From: Gibbula magus
Taxonomy: Eukaryota; Mollusca; Gastropoda; Trochida; Trochidae
Reading direction: 5' to 3'
DNA: 64,000 bases
NCBI GenBank assembly: GCA_936450465.1
Contig: OW388301.1
Location: forward strand, 19,263,523 to 19,327,522
Shown: one piece after another, positions 32,121-43,910 of the stretch
Numbering within the stretch: the stretch's first letter is position 1
Layout: every line of letters begins with the position of its first letter
The notes under the pieces: generated by a model
What the model was told of the DNA's origin: nothing
Seen by the model: the letters and a program-made list of their open reading frames with translations, nothing else
Database searches by the model: none
Translations under genes and position numbers: made by a program

Positions 32121-32992
32121 GAGTACTACCGCACCCAGGTGCCTTCGATGCACGTGAAGGACGTGCGTGTGTGGTCACGTGGCATAGGTTATAAATAACG
32201 TTGAAGAAGTTGTCTTGAATAACCTTCATTGGTAGAGAGGATTCTCACACACAAGTCTACTGTCTTTGACACGAAGAGGTTCAGAATAAAAGTGGAATAG
32301 TGGCGTTATTTGATGTAGGAGTGTTATTTAGTGACAGTAGTAGCAATTAAATCAGCAGACGTAATTAAGGAACCATGACGTCAACCAAAATGTCCTCACC
32401 TCATCTACAATGTACTTTTTATAGATAGATGAACTACTGAGTAAATGCCCATATTTGTTTCCTTTGTATAACAGGATATAGACTTACAGATGAACGAGTA
32501 CAGGGAGCTCAGGCAACATATGAATAAAAATATTAATAAAAATATATTTAAACCACATGCATTACACCTTTATAAATACCTCTCTAGTACATAATACATG
32601 TAATACATATATTTTCATTCATCAAAACTGAGAAAGCACAACATTAAATAAAAGTTGAAAAATGTAATAGAATAACAGTAATTTACAACATTTGATTTTC
32701 ACAAGGAAATTAGTTAAAAAAACATTTAGGTGAAATAGAAATGCACTGAAAGGATGATACTTTGGCTTATTGGCTTATGTAGTGCCGCTCCAGAAAATAT
32801 GGTTTAAACATATTTTATTTCATGAAGAAAAATGGATTGGCGAACAAGTCACTCGGGCTTATATAAACGTCTATCCAGTACACAATTACAAAGACTGGTA
32901 CAGATGAAATGAAACTAGTAATGAAAACAAAGTAATATCTGCATAAGATATCCAAACAATGATTACATAAAGAAAGTCGTCATATTGTTGTA
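32121..32992. other. AT-rich spacer
   Basis: A stretch near 32820-32885 (GGATTGGCGAACAAGTC..CTTATATAAACG) resembles 44050-44100 and may be old LINE UTR. Nothing else was found. Confidence 0.35.
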
Positions 32993-33957
32993 TTGTTGGA
33001 AAATATATCCCTGATAGAAAAACTACACATAACATGCCTAAAGTTGGCGACTAATTTAAGAAACTCTACGCCTAATTTTGCATTGTTCGTTGAATTTGGA
33101 AGTGAAGCTCTATATACTAGAATGTATGTAAAAATGATGCATTATTGGCATAGGATAGCTACTAACAACGAAACATTTAAGATATCTAGTTTATTATATA
33201 CATTCATATCGCAAGAAAATTCAATCCTCGTGAAGAATCTTCGATGGATTTCATTTATTAAAAAGATTTTAACGATGGTGGTTTATCCTTGGTATTTAGC
33301 TAACCATGGCTGTATACAACGTCTGAACTCACTTCTAAAATTAAACAGATTCTATCCGATCAACACTTACAAAACTGGCAAAGTTCGATTAGAAATAGTT
33401 CGAAAGGTATATACTATCAAATCTTTAAGACATTCCCGTGTTTTGAAACTTATCTGTTCATGCCTCGTTCTATATACTATCCAATTTTGAAATTTAGGAC
33501 AAGTAATCATAATTTCCCGATTGAAAGCGGACGCTGGCAAGATATTCCAAAACATGAACGTTTATGTAACTTATGTAATTCACCAGCTATAGGAGACCAG
33601 TTTCACTATCTCTTTCGATGTGAAGCTCTTCTCCAACAACGTATCAAGTGTATCCCAGACAATTTTATGAAATGTTCTAACCTTTTAGCAATGAAACAAT
33701 TATTGACCACAAAAAAGATTAAGTATTTAAAACAGTTGTCATTATTCATAAATCATGTCCTTAAGATTACTAAAACTCTTAGTTAGTATTTGTACATTGT
33801 ACATATTTATTGCTCTACTTGTATTTTGTATCTGCATGATATGTTATATGCATACGCCATCTTCATCAATTTATTCTGTATATAAATGTGAATGTATCAT
33901 GCTCATGTACCACCGAAGGTGGAATTGATTTAATAAAAACCTTGAACCTTGAACCTA
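32993..33957 (+). pseudogene. LINE pol C-terminal region and 3' end
   Basis: Two overlapping frames (32993-33490 and 33460-33786) join by a frameshift near 33480. They translate to a LINE pol tail with KFRTSNHNFPIESGRWQDIP, then HERLCNLCNSPAIGDQFHYL and FRCEALLQQRIKC. The 'K.RTSNH.LPIE.GR' block plus the C-x2-C..H..C finger is a well-known tail of molluscan and other invertebrate LINEs. The 3' UTR ends TAATAAAAACCTTGAACCTT with CCTTGAA units. RT and endonuclease are absent because of 5' truncation. Confidence 0.7.
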
Positions 33958-33988
33958 ATAATAATGGATTTAGCTGCAGTTCAAAATA

Positions 33989-34568
33989 TTAAAGATTTTT
34001 TAGAAACCGCTTGCTGTTGCTGATAAATTGATGTAATGAGTTCATGATTTTACTATTAGTGGACTCATTCAAGGAGCTGTTACCATATAAAACTGTCGTT
34101 ATGTCATAGCCTTGATTATAAAAATACATAGTTGGTCTTAAATGATGATAGTTTTGACAAGTAAACAGAAAATGAATTACATCTTCGTTTAAGTGGCCAC
34201 AAGAACACATGGGTGTTTCGGATATGTGTCTGTTATACATATCCGCGTTCAGATCACTACAACCGAGCCGAAGGCGACAATGGATAATTTGACAGAACCT
34301 ATTACCAATATTCAAATCAAAGTAATTTTGAGTATCTGTAGGATTTATCATCGTTTTGAAGTGATTAAGAGACGTTGCTTCGGTAATTTCCAGGGGCAAA
34401 TAACTTCCATGAAATAATAGCACTTGGTAAAAAGGACTGTGCAAATCTCTGCGTTTTACACTTAATTGTTTGGATAGAAGTACTTTTCCTTAGGTTATAG
34501 TTACTTTGTTCAGATACTCTCCCCGGTACAAGTTCATTGAGATAGTCAGGAGCCATACAATGATGCAT
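33989..34568 (-). pseudogene. LINE pol C-terminal tail in two frames
   Basis: MHHCMAPDYLNELVPGRV.. (34568-34365) followed by IHCRLRLGCSDLNADMYN and CSCGHLNEDVIHFLFTCQNY (34444-33989). The C-x-C-G-H..E..H-F-L-F-x-C block is the usual Cys/His tail after the RT thumb. Frames overlap at a frameshift near 34400. Confidence 0.7.
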
Positions 34569-34834
34569 TTTATAGAAGGCGACAAGCTTAAAGCGATATC
34601 TGCGATTGTTTAATGTGCTGTAATTGGTTTTCTTGTAAATTTTGTTGTGGCTGGTCCCTCGAACTGCTCCGCATATAGTTCTTAAGGCATCTAAATGCAG
34701 ATTTTCCAGTTAATTTGCCTGTTCAAGAGTGCAATTATCCCATATCTGAAAACAGTAGTCAAAGAGAGGTAAAATGAAAGACGAGTTAAGCGATATTTTA
34801 AACTTCTTAGACAATTAATTCTTGGGCTAATTTT

Positions 34835-35835
34835 CTATATCATGTCATTAATATGTACTTTCCAAGAACAATCGCATTGAAGTGTTAGGCCCAAGTGTTT
34901 ATGATGTTCAATGTCTTGGATGGTTTCGCCATTCATCATCAAGTTAGGTCTAATGTAATTTTGTGTTTTGCGACTGAATGTCATGCCCTCAGTTTTACTG
35001 GGGTTAAAACTTACTTGCCATTTTCTGGCCCAGTCTGCAATTTTAGTCAAATCATTAGTGATAGTTGCGGCTGCTGTAATATGATCATCTATAATAACGT
35101 ATATTGATGTATCATCGGCAAAAAGACGGATGTTACTGCCTACAACTCCTACAATGTCATGTATATAGACAATGAACAAAAGCGGTCCTAAGACTGATCC
35201 CTGGGGTACGCCAGCTGCTATGGAACTAAATCTCAAGCTGAAACCATGTATTAACACTTTCTGCTTTTTGCTATCTAAGTAACTCTGAAACCATTCTAAC
35301 AGTTCTTCTCGTATACCGTATGCGTGAAGCTTGTGTATGATGTCCCTATGCCAAACTCTATCAAAAGCTTTGCTTATATCGCACAAAACTGCTCTGATTT
35401 CCTTTCCTTGATCGACTGCACTGGAAATGAAATTATAAAGATACGTTAATTGATTTACTGTGGAATCCCCAGGCATGAGACCTGATTGTAAGTTTGATAG
35501 AATATTGTTATCCCTGAAGAAATTGAAAACATATTTAAATACGCACTTTTCGACACTTTTGCCATAGAGCTAGTTAAAGCAACAGGTCTATAATTAGAAC
35601 AGTCGTGTTCATCACCTTTCTTATGGAGCGGAATTACTGATGCTAATTTCCAATTTGAAGGAAATGTCTTATTTCGAAGAGAAATGTTAAATAGCTTAAC
35701 TAACAGTGGGGTTAAACGAGGTGCAAGCATTTTCAGTACCTTATTTCCAATGCCATCAGGCCCCGTAGCTTTCGATGTATCTAGACTCAATAAAATATCG
35801 CGAACGTCATCATTACTAATCGTCAATGTGGACAA
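34835..35835 (-). pseudogene. LINE reverse transcriptase in two frames
   Basis: The first frame (35835-35455) gives SKATGPDGIGNKVLKMLAPR and VIPLHKKGDEHDCSNYRPVA. The second (35476-34835) gives EIRAVLCDISKAFDRVWHRD, GVPQGSVLGPLLFIVYIHDI and the catalytic LFADDTSIYV. The two overlap at a frameshift near 35465. The palm aspartates are present. The frame ends at about 34835 by a stop or frameshift before the thumb. Confidence 0.85.
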
Positions 35836-35903
35836 AACATTATTGATTCCACGAGGTTCAAATTTGGGAAGATCGGCGTTTGAGTCCGTGACTTTGGATT
35901 GTT

Positions 35904-36878
35904 CTACACAAAATTATTCATTATATTTGCAATATCTTGCGCATTATCATAAACTATGTCAGTTGAGACAATCGATGGAAATATCGATTTAGCAGACATA
36001 TTTGATGTCATATAATGTTTTACTAATCGCCAGCACATTTTAGAGCCATGAGCGGTATTAATAGTTTCATCAACTTTTGCATCAAATGATCGTTTTGCGT
36101 TCCTAACTGATGATTTTACTCTATTGCGGAACGCCCTGACCTTAACCCAATCATTAGGACGGTTTCGCTTTTTAGCAATCTTGTGTATTCGATTACGGTT
36201 TCTTATCAGAGATCGGATTTCGTTGTTCATCCATGCAGGATCTTTGGTTCTGATTGTTACATTTTTATTTGGGATAAATGTATCCATAGTATCAAGTATA
36301 CATGATGTCAGTTTATCAGTAATATTTTCTACGTTATCTGATGAGAAAAATATGTCTGGGTTTATCTCCTTGATATTCTCATTCATGCCGTTAACATCTG
36401 CCAATGGATACTGATATATTTTCCTTTTGAATGAATGAGTAGTGTGCATAATTTCCGCTATATTAACATACACCGGACAGTGATCGCTGCATATAGGATC
36501 TAATACACCCGAATGTTTAACATCATCATTGTGAGACACAAATATCAAATCGATCAAAGTTTTGCTATTTTCAGTAATCCTAGTGGCATTTGTGATTATC
36601 TGTCGAAGGCCGTAGATACTTTGTATGTAGTCTATTTTTGCGTCGTGTTTGTTAAGAATGTCAATATTAAAATCACCTGTTATTATGGTGTGCAAGTTGA
36701 GATCGATCGCATTGCCTATTGATTCATCAATCATATTCCAGTATTCAGAAGTCTTGTCGGCGCGATAGAAAGTTCCAATAATATAGTTTCTAGTTTTACA
36801 TTTGAGCTGTATCCATATCGCCTCAAGCCCGACAATATCTAAATCTGATAACATCAACGCACATATAGTGTCTTTCAC
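35904..36878 (-). pseudogene. LINE endonuclease and linker, 324 codons
   Basis: The frame contains IWIQLKCKTRNYIIGTFYRA, HTIITGDFNIDILNKH (G-D-F-N metal-binding motif), TLIDLIFVSHND and the catalytic SDHCPVYV (S-D-H, C-terminal endonuclease signature). After it comes a basic linker with DPAWMNNEIRSLIRNRNRIH, typical between the endonuclease and RT. The catalytic motifs are intact, but the N-terminal piece is in another frame. Confidence 0.8.
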
Positions 36879-36977
36879 ATAGACTGCTACTTTTTGGCCT
36901 GTCTTTACGAAAAGGTAGATGGAAACCCGTGATTCTGATATCGACGTTGTTTGTATCGGAAGTTAACCAAGTCTCCG

Positions 36978-37280
36978 TTAGACATATAACATCATAACAT
37001 TCGAGTCAATCGTTAGAATGTCCAATTTTTCTTTTAAACTGCGGACATTTAAATGAACAATTTTCAAATCTTTACTGCAATAAGGCCCTGGATTAGGGTG
37101 AATATCACCACAACATAATAGTATCAATAACGAGAGCATTATTGAAACGGAAGTGCTGTATAAACATCGGAATTTGAAAGAATGAAGGTAAAGAGCAAAT
37201 CTACACGAGTGTTTAGAATGAAGTGCTGCAGCGAACATGCCCACTGTCTGTCTATATTGTGACAACTCAACCGACATCAA
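36978..37280 (-). pseudogene. LINE ORF2 N-terminus with 2A-like motif
   Basis: The 100-codon frame has a hydrophobic stretch (IMLSLLILLCC, residues 47-57), then GDIHPNPGP (37083-37109), then KIVHLNVRSLKEKLDIL, the start of the endonuclease. The motif fits D-x-x-x-N-P-G-P. The canonical 2A form is D-(V/I)-E-x-N-P-G-P, so the Glu is His here. 2A-like signals placed just before the endonuclease are known from CR1/L2-like elements of several invertebrates. The frame breaks at 36978, before the rest of the endonuclease. Confidence 0.65.
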
Positions 37281-37681
37281 ACTTCATAAATAGATAATCA
37301 AATAGACAGACAGTGGCCATTAACGATACACATAGGCATACACCGACAACATACAACTTTACGTAAGTAGTTTCAGTCATTGTTGAAAATCTAACAAAAA
37401 CATGTTTTTCATTGTCACAAAAAAAAAAATAATAAAAACATCAAAACACAAACAAAATTCATATGTTCTCAATCAGAGAAAAGACAGACCAAGAGAAAAT
37501 TCGAGAAAATAATTACATACTTTCGTGAATTGCCTATAAAATGGTTAAGAGATTTTCTAGGTAGTTTAATCATTGCAAATTAACAGTTAAGATTTACTTT
37601 ATGAACTGAAAGTGCATGTGAGTCTGATCATAGTAAATAATAGTTATAAATGAAATGTATATAACCGGCTGAAAGTGCATG
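37281..37681. other. Spacer with inverted and direct repeats
   Basis: A 15-bp inverted repeat (CCACTGTCTGTCTAT at about 37240 and its complement at about 37302) straddles the LINE's 5' side. A unit beginning AGTGCATGTGAGTCTGATCA at about 37611 is repeated at 38803, on the other side of the palindrome that follows. Confidence 0.55.
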
Positions 37682-38802
37682 CACAGGGGCTTGTATTGTC
37701 GAAACTAGCGATTAAAACGAATATGAAGTCGACGATCCATCCCCATATACTATAAAAAAGTAAAGGGATGTAACGGGGTCAACACCCCATGTCCGTTTGA
37801 AATTATATTTCAGAATGTTGTCATCATATTATCATTCAATGTTATATACCACGACAAAGCCAATACATTTTTTTTTACAATTACAAAAATTTTACAATTT
37901 TTACAATGAATTTTCAAAGCCAAAACTATTAGCACATTGCTCATGTGAGCCATTTGCCTAGCCCACCAAAATGATAAAATAATCGCTTGAAAAAAATATT
38001 ATAAAATACTTTATAATATCCTGTCAGCTAATAGTGACCCATTTACAAAGCCCAGTATTTGGTGCATCAGATCGCGCAAGAATTATAACATGAGGGACAC
38101 TGTACTTGACATACCAGGGATTTTACATTATATCAAGTGTGTTTCGAAACATCGTTTGTCTAGTAGTCATCCATATTGAATGACCTTGACATTGGTCTAT
38201 TTTTGGAAACGAAATGATGTCATAGAGCCTCAAATAGCCCTATGACATCATTTCGTTTCCAAAAATAGACCAATGCCAAGGTCATTCAATATGGACGTCT
38301 CACTATCAAACGATGTTTCGAAACACACTTGAGATTATCTAAAATACCTGGTACGTCAATTACAGTGCACCCCGTGTTATAATTCTTGCGCGATCTGATG
38401 CACCAAATACTGGGCTTTGTAAATGGGTCACTATTAGCTGACAGGATATTATAAAGTATTGTATAATATTTTTTTCAAGCGATTATTTTATCATTTTGGT
38501 GGGCTAGGCAAATGGCTCACATGAGCAATGTGCTAATAGTTTTGGCTTTGAAAATTCATATCCTTGTTATTATCCGTTCGATTTTTACGTTTGATGGCTT
38601 GTTTTAAAGACAAATGTATTGGCTTTGCCGTGGTATATAACATTGAATGATAATATGATGACAACATTCTGAAATATAATTTCAAACGGACATGGGGTGT
38701 TGACCCCGTTACATCCCTTTACTTTTTTTTATAGTATATGGGGCTGGATCGTCGACTTCATATTCGTTTTAATCGCTAGTTTCGACAATACAAGCCCCTG
38801 TG
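37682..38802. mobile_element. Giant palindromic fold-back element, 1,121 bp, 8-bp TSD
   Basis: The whole element is one long inverted repeat. The left arm starts CACAGGGGCTTGTATTGTCG and the right arm ends with its complement; the centre is near 38,230 (CATAG AGCCTCAAATAGCC CTATG). Only one sizeable stretch differs between the arms (about 37,868-37,910 versus about 38,560-38,610). The octamer AGTGCATG flanks both ends (37674-37681 and 38803-38810). An 8-bp TSD plus CA.AGGGG termini fits a hAT-type end. There is no coding capacity. The arms include an 89-codon frame at the right boundary that is not a gene. Confidence 0.9.
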
Positions 38803-38810
38803 AGTGCATG

Positions 38811-39090
38811 TGAGTCTGATCATAGCAAATGAAGATATATGAATGAAATGTATATAACCGGCTGAAAGTGCATGCGAGTCTGTCATAGAGCCCGATGTGT
38901 GCGCCCAGCACGAGATTGTGTTTGTGATAGTAATGCGTGTCCAGGGCACGACAGTGACGAAGTGCCACGTGGACTAGAGTGCATACCTGTGCTGCCATGT
39001 ATGTGTAGGTAAGTTGTGCATACTGTTACTTATTTTGTTTGAGAATGCTTGTGAATACCTGAGACTATACAAATATAAAGTTGTTATAAT
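38811..39090. other. Spacer with partial tandem unit
   Basis: The unit AGTGCATGTGAGTCTGATCA..CCGGCTGAAAGTGCATG seen left of the palindrome reappears here to about 38880, so the palindrome interrupts a short tandem array. Confidence 0.6.
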
Positions 39091-42000
39091 CACACCCTAT
39101 AATACGCACCGTTGGTAAATGAAGGCACTCGCAGCTACGAAAGGCTCGTGTCCCACACATGATGGATGTGACATTTTGAAATTAGATGTTAGTGTATATT
39201 AATTGTTAAATTAATAACAATTATCACCTTTATCGATGTTTCATATGTCCAATTACATGACGTAATGCAACAAAACGTTGAAATGAGTTTTTTAGCCTGT
39301 ATTTTAACATCTTATGACATATTTAGGTTTTTTAATACATAATTTTGAAATATTAGTCATTATTACTAAGCAGTTAAGCTATGAAATATACTTTTCAGAG
39401 TGCTAAAACATGTGTTGGGGTTCAGTCAAACATATCCCTGCGACATCTGACTCGATAAACGTTGTGATAAAAATATATATGTATTTATCACACCAATGTA
39501 CTGTGTCAAATATGTTACGGGGCTACCTGCACTAACATTTCTTTGCAACGGAAGGCACATGTTCCCTTCTAAATTAGGCTACGGAAGGCAATTAATTTTA
39601 ATACATTATTTCAAATATTTGAGTCCTAAAAATGGTTTTAAAAATACGATTGGCAAATATTAGTTGTGATAACTTTTTCTCCCAAAAACTGAATTACCTT
39701 AATTGATGCTAAATTACTGTTTCCAATTTAAAAATACAATTTTTACTATAATCATGCCATAGCATGATTCATTTTCTTATTTCATTATATCGCTGCTATT
39801 ACTGCATGTACTACAACATCAATCATCTACACTCAACGTTAAAAGAAACATCTACCAATTTTCAAAGGAGAAAAATACTTTATTGAAGTCGGTTTTGAAT
39901 GTCTATGATATGTTGTGTAAAGATATGCTCTCAATTTCATACATCACAGTATGATGTTTTTATTCTGAAATCGCATTTAAAACATTTGCTTTTGGCCGGA
40001 AGCGTTTGCATTTAAATGAAAAAATATATAAAAATGTAATACAGGTAAGTAAAAGATGTCATAAACATTAATAACCCTTTTAAATTTATTGACGCTGCAT
40101 TACTTTCAACTTCCAAACGCAAGACATAACTCTTGCCAGTCTGCATTACTGGCTGATATATGCCTTGCATTGTTTCCCTCGCTTTGTTGTGTCTAGATAG
40201 TTAATCGCTGCACCAGAAATGCATAGCGGGCCTGGATTTCTAAACACATATTTTAAAGGAAATACTGTAAGGCCTAAATCAGCCAGTAATGGAGACTGGC
40301 AAGAGTTATGCCTTGCATTGGGAAGTTGCATTACTGTTGGCGTAATAAAGCAAATCGGCCATATTTGACTCTCCTAGCTCGTCCAGTTGAGGAGACTCCA
40401 CAACAACGATTTCTTAAAGAGCCATCAAGTATGTTGATAAATATATCGAACAATTGCCAGTCTGATTGAAATCGACCGTTTTCCGAGGAATAAAAGTTGC
40501 AAGTGTATCTACTGGGATACGAACTCATATCGTTCAAGGATTTCCTCACAAAACCAATCTAACTCCATGATATATATAACCCTTAATTTTTCACAGATTT
40601 TTTCGACCAAAAATAAGAAGAGAACATTTAAATTGCACTAATTAGTAGAGGTGTTTTCCAGTTTAATTATTGATTAAGTCTCTTATTATTATTTGTCATA
40701 GTTTGATCTGATCACAATAGAAAGTACATTAAAAAGGTAAAATGTTTATAATTTTTATATGATCAGGATGTTTCGAAACATTGTTAATATAACAATCGTC
40801 ACATTCAGTAATGTGTAACAAGGTATGTTGCAAGAGAAGATCGGGCAGCACGTGGGTTGTTATGGCGACTTGCGCTATAGACGAGCTTTCACGCTTCGGA
40901 AACGCTTGTTGTGTAGTTCGTTTTAAGCAATAATTAAAGGGAATTATGCTTATATGACGCGCGTTTATAGCATTTTACTTGTCTTTAAAACCAAATTTCA
41001 TTACATTGCCGTGATATGAAAGTTATGTATCACATGTCATGTTGTAGATAAAATATTTCTCTAGCGATTGACGTGATAAGTATATTAATTATTTTCCAAA
41101 AATCTATTTGTATTTGAAACACTAACATACTTGATGGCTTTTTTAAATGCATGTTTTTAAGGAGCATAAATCGATAGTGTTTTGAAAATTAACAGTTAGT
41201 TTAGTTGGCTTCTGAAAACATGATTTAACTCAGTCGTATTTATCACTGGTGGATTGAAATATCTTTTACTGTGTATGGTGATGTTTCTGTTTTGGTAGAG
41301 TGTATGTGAATGGTATGGTGATGATTTACTGTTTGCGGTGTAACTACATTATTTGCAGTTGGAGCGCTCTTCTTGGAGCTCTTTTTTGTTTTTGTATGAT
41401 GTTTGTTGGGCGTTTTACTAATACCATATACTATGTTGTGATTGTCCTGTGGCCATAACGTCTAATAGAGACCCATCAATTGCCTCATATTCTGAAAACA
41501 CAATATCATGTCATTCAGTATGACTAGGTAAGGGTTTAGATATATATGCCCAAACGTAAGTGAGCACTAAACACTGTTTTCGGTATCATATGAGGCCATA
41601 CTTCACCACTGCATCAACATTTCTATACCACTTATCCGTGACGTTTTATCTCCAAAACATATGCCTTCCGGTGCTTAAAACTTGAGGGACCTCTAGCCTT
41701 CCGTATTTCAATTTTCTACACCGTTCGGATAAAACAACGTCCGATTTTGTTATTACATGTTCATTGATAATCAAAATGAAATATTTGATTCTTTAATACT
41801 TATTCTTTAGTTCGTAGTTTATTTCATGTATTTATTTTAATTATATTCTAATATATCTACCAAAATGTGCAGCTACTTGGTCAAAAAAACATTGAAACAA
41901 CAGTTTACACTTAATTTTCTCCACAATTGGTAAATTATTCATATATTGACTTATAGCATATTTGAAACAATACCTATGTGCACACAATCCTTCAATTTTC

Positions 42001-42147
42001 CTATCAATTGTCCACATATAGTTTCTTTTATATAATGATAAAGAGTTTTCACTCTTCACGTATGTGGGCAATAGCCTTCCGTAGCGTGCTAATGCCTTCC
42101 GTAGCTACGATTGCCTTCATTTACCAACGGTGCGTATTATGGGTGTG
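39091..42147. mobile_element. Large TIR element (about 3.06 kb), apparently noncoding
   Basis: The left end CACACCCTATAATACGCACC with GTTGGTAAATGAAGGCA pairs with the right end TGCCTTCATTTACCAACGG with TGCGTATTATGGGTGTG; similarity extends about 65 bp. A TACGGAAGGCA-type motif recurs near the left end (39548, 39590). Its complement (GCCTTCCG) recurs near the right end (41662, 41694, 42071, 42092), a mirrored subterminal array like transposase-binding sites. No frame above 76 codons exists inside, so it is non-autonomous. Flanking ATAAT on both sides is only a weak TSD candidate. Confidence 0.75.
40107..40328. mobile_element. Nested MITE, 222 bp
   Basis: Arms of about 50 bp (CAACTTCCAAACGCAAGACA..CTTGCCAGTCTGCATTACTG and its imperfect complement ending GGGAAGTTG) face each other inside the large TIR element. 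The centre is unique and noncoding. Confidence 0.75.
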
Positions 42148-42151
42148 TGAT

Positions 42152-42540
42152 AATGTTAAAGAGTAAGACTGTGAGAAGAAGCTCGCATGGACATTGTATG
42201 AGGTCACGCTGACCTCGTATGCATGACCCCTCGTGTGTGGTATCAAACTAAACATATGCAACTGCTTTGAAACTATTTGCAAACAGTGCCAAGGCTTCCA
42301 ATAATCCAATTATCATTAGCATTTTTCGTGTAGTATCCATATACGTTTAGATCACTTTAAATCCAAACAAACCGTACCTCGCCTGAACCAAATGACAAAA
42401 CCAAACATTGACCATGTAAACAACTGGGAAAATCGTAACAGTTGTATGACAATTACTGATAACGTTCCTTCCAACACTGGAACACTACTTAAGTTAGCAG
42501 TAAGTCATTAAGTAAGTCATTTCCCATTATGAATATGGTC
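42152..42540. other. Spacer, nothing recognised
   Basis: No gene or repeat boundary was seen. Confidence 0.4.
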
Positions 42541-42559
42541 TCAGCGTCCCCATGCAGTG

Positions 42560-42990
42560 TCAGGAAATCAGTGACTTATACAAGGACACCTGTCAACTAT
42601 TCACATCTCAGTCTCGTCAACATTCGCTTAAGGTTTCTATTAGTTCATATTTTTCTTCTACTCTCGCTTTCAGTGCTGTTGTCCATGCTTCTCAAAAATG
42701 TTCAGCTTTCATAGCCTCACCTACAGCCTTACCGATAACAGAGAGGATTTCTTTATTTTGCAGAGCAATAAGTATCTCTTTTACAATAGGTGATGACTCT
42801 CTTCTGCTAGCTCCATATCAGAGACCGACTCCGACACACTATCGTTCGTAGAAACAGACATTATGTTACACTGACTTTTATTGTCTACTTCACTATCAGG
42901 AGATGTAAATACTTCTTCTCTGTTTCTTTTAGCTTTAATTGGTGTGTTATCCATAACTTTGTCAGCTGAAAACACCGCGACCAGCCATGA
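42560..42990 (-). pseudogene. LINE ORF1-like remnant
   Basis: From about 42954 downward: MDNTPIKAKRNREEVFTSPD, then (after a frameshift at about 42783) PIVKEILIALQNKEILSVIG and KAVGEAMKAEHF, a stop, then a charged stretch (ALKARVEEKYELIETL). A small acidic or basic head, an '(I/V)..ALxNKxxLxxIxKAVGEAxKA' helix and a likely coiled coil are the style of non-LTR ORF1 proteins in molluscs. The frame is broken in at least three places. The assignment is by style, not by a diagnostic motif. Confidence 0.45.
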
Positions 42991-43139
42991 TGACGTCACA
43001 AAATATAACAAAGTACAATTTATAATCAAGATCAATGTACAAAATAAAGGATCAAATGGTTACACAAAGGCAAAAAGCAAAACACTAATTGGGAAATATC
43101 TACAAAGACAAATGCTGTATAGGATGATTTAAAGGTTAG

Positions 43140-43910
43140 TGAGTCTTGAATAAAATTATAGACAGATTCGAGGATATACTGATTTGTTCTTTTGCTTAAA
43201 AAATGATTCCCTTTTAGAATAGCAAATATATATACAAAACCATTTGTGTAAAACAATTTATCTGATCTAATCAAGTCATAACAAGGGCAAGTAAGGAAGT
43301 GAGATGTTTGATAACAGCGAAACCATTCAAGAAAGTTACCCCGTATTTCACAGGCTTCTAATTTGTATATTTTACCCTCATACCATACTTTGTCAAAAGC
43401 TTTACTAATGTTACGAAAAACGGCTTTAACATCTTCTCCATTGTCTAAAGCGTTTGCTGTGTTTTGTTTTTTGGGTTGTTTTTTTGCGTTTGCTATGTTG
43501 ATATGCAGTACTATCATCTGGCATGAATCCTGACATTGTTGTCTCGAAAAGAGTTGAACACTGTTCATTTTTCAAATACTTTCCTGATACAGGAAGGAAG
43601 TACTACATGTCTATAATTTTTATATTCATTTTCACTGCCCTTCTTGTGCAAAGGATATACAGAAACTTATTTCCATATGGAAGGAAATATACACCAACAC
43701 AATGACTTATGTAAATGTAAATATGTAATTGGCAAGGAAAGAGATTCTGCAGTTAGCTTGATGAACTTATTTCTAATTCTATCTGGACCACTTGCCTTTT
43801 GTATGTCAACTGATTTTCGATCAAAACAAATTCACTAAATGAATTTGGTTTCTAAAATCAACATCTGGTAACGGTTTATCTGAGAAGTCAACTTTAGCTT
43901 TGTCATAAAC
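43140..43910 (-). pseudogene. LINE reverse transcriptase remnant
   Basis: Conceptual translation across frameshifts and stops gives KASGPDRIRNKFIKLTAESL (near 43790), YPLHKKGSENEYKNYRHVVL (near 43650), then VKAVFRNISKAFDKVWYEGK and LEACEIRGNFLEWFRCY (near 43400). These are RT blocks before and around the first catalytic aspartate, which is replaced by Asn (ISKAFD is kept, RNIS for CDIS). The GVPQG and ADD blocks are absent. It is closely related to the RT types at 48310 and 35476. Confidence 0.75.

Larger units (their letters stand above)
33958..37280 (-). mobile_element. Broken CR1/Jockey-like LINE, minus strand
   Basis: Starting at about 37280 and ending near 33958, the remnant carries an N-terminal hydrophobic segment with a 2A-like motif, an endonuclease, an RT and a pol tail, in order. 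Frameshifts separate the endonuclease, the RT N-terminal half, the RT core and the tail. Its 3' end touches the 3' end of the plus-strand LINE at 33957, so two LINEs lie tail to tail. Confidence 0.8.
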
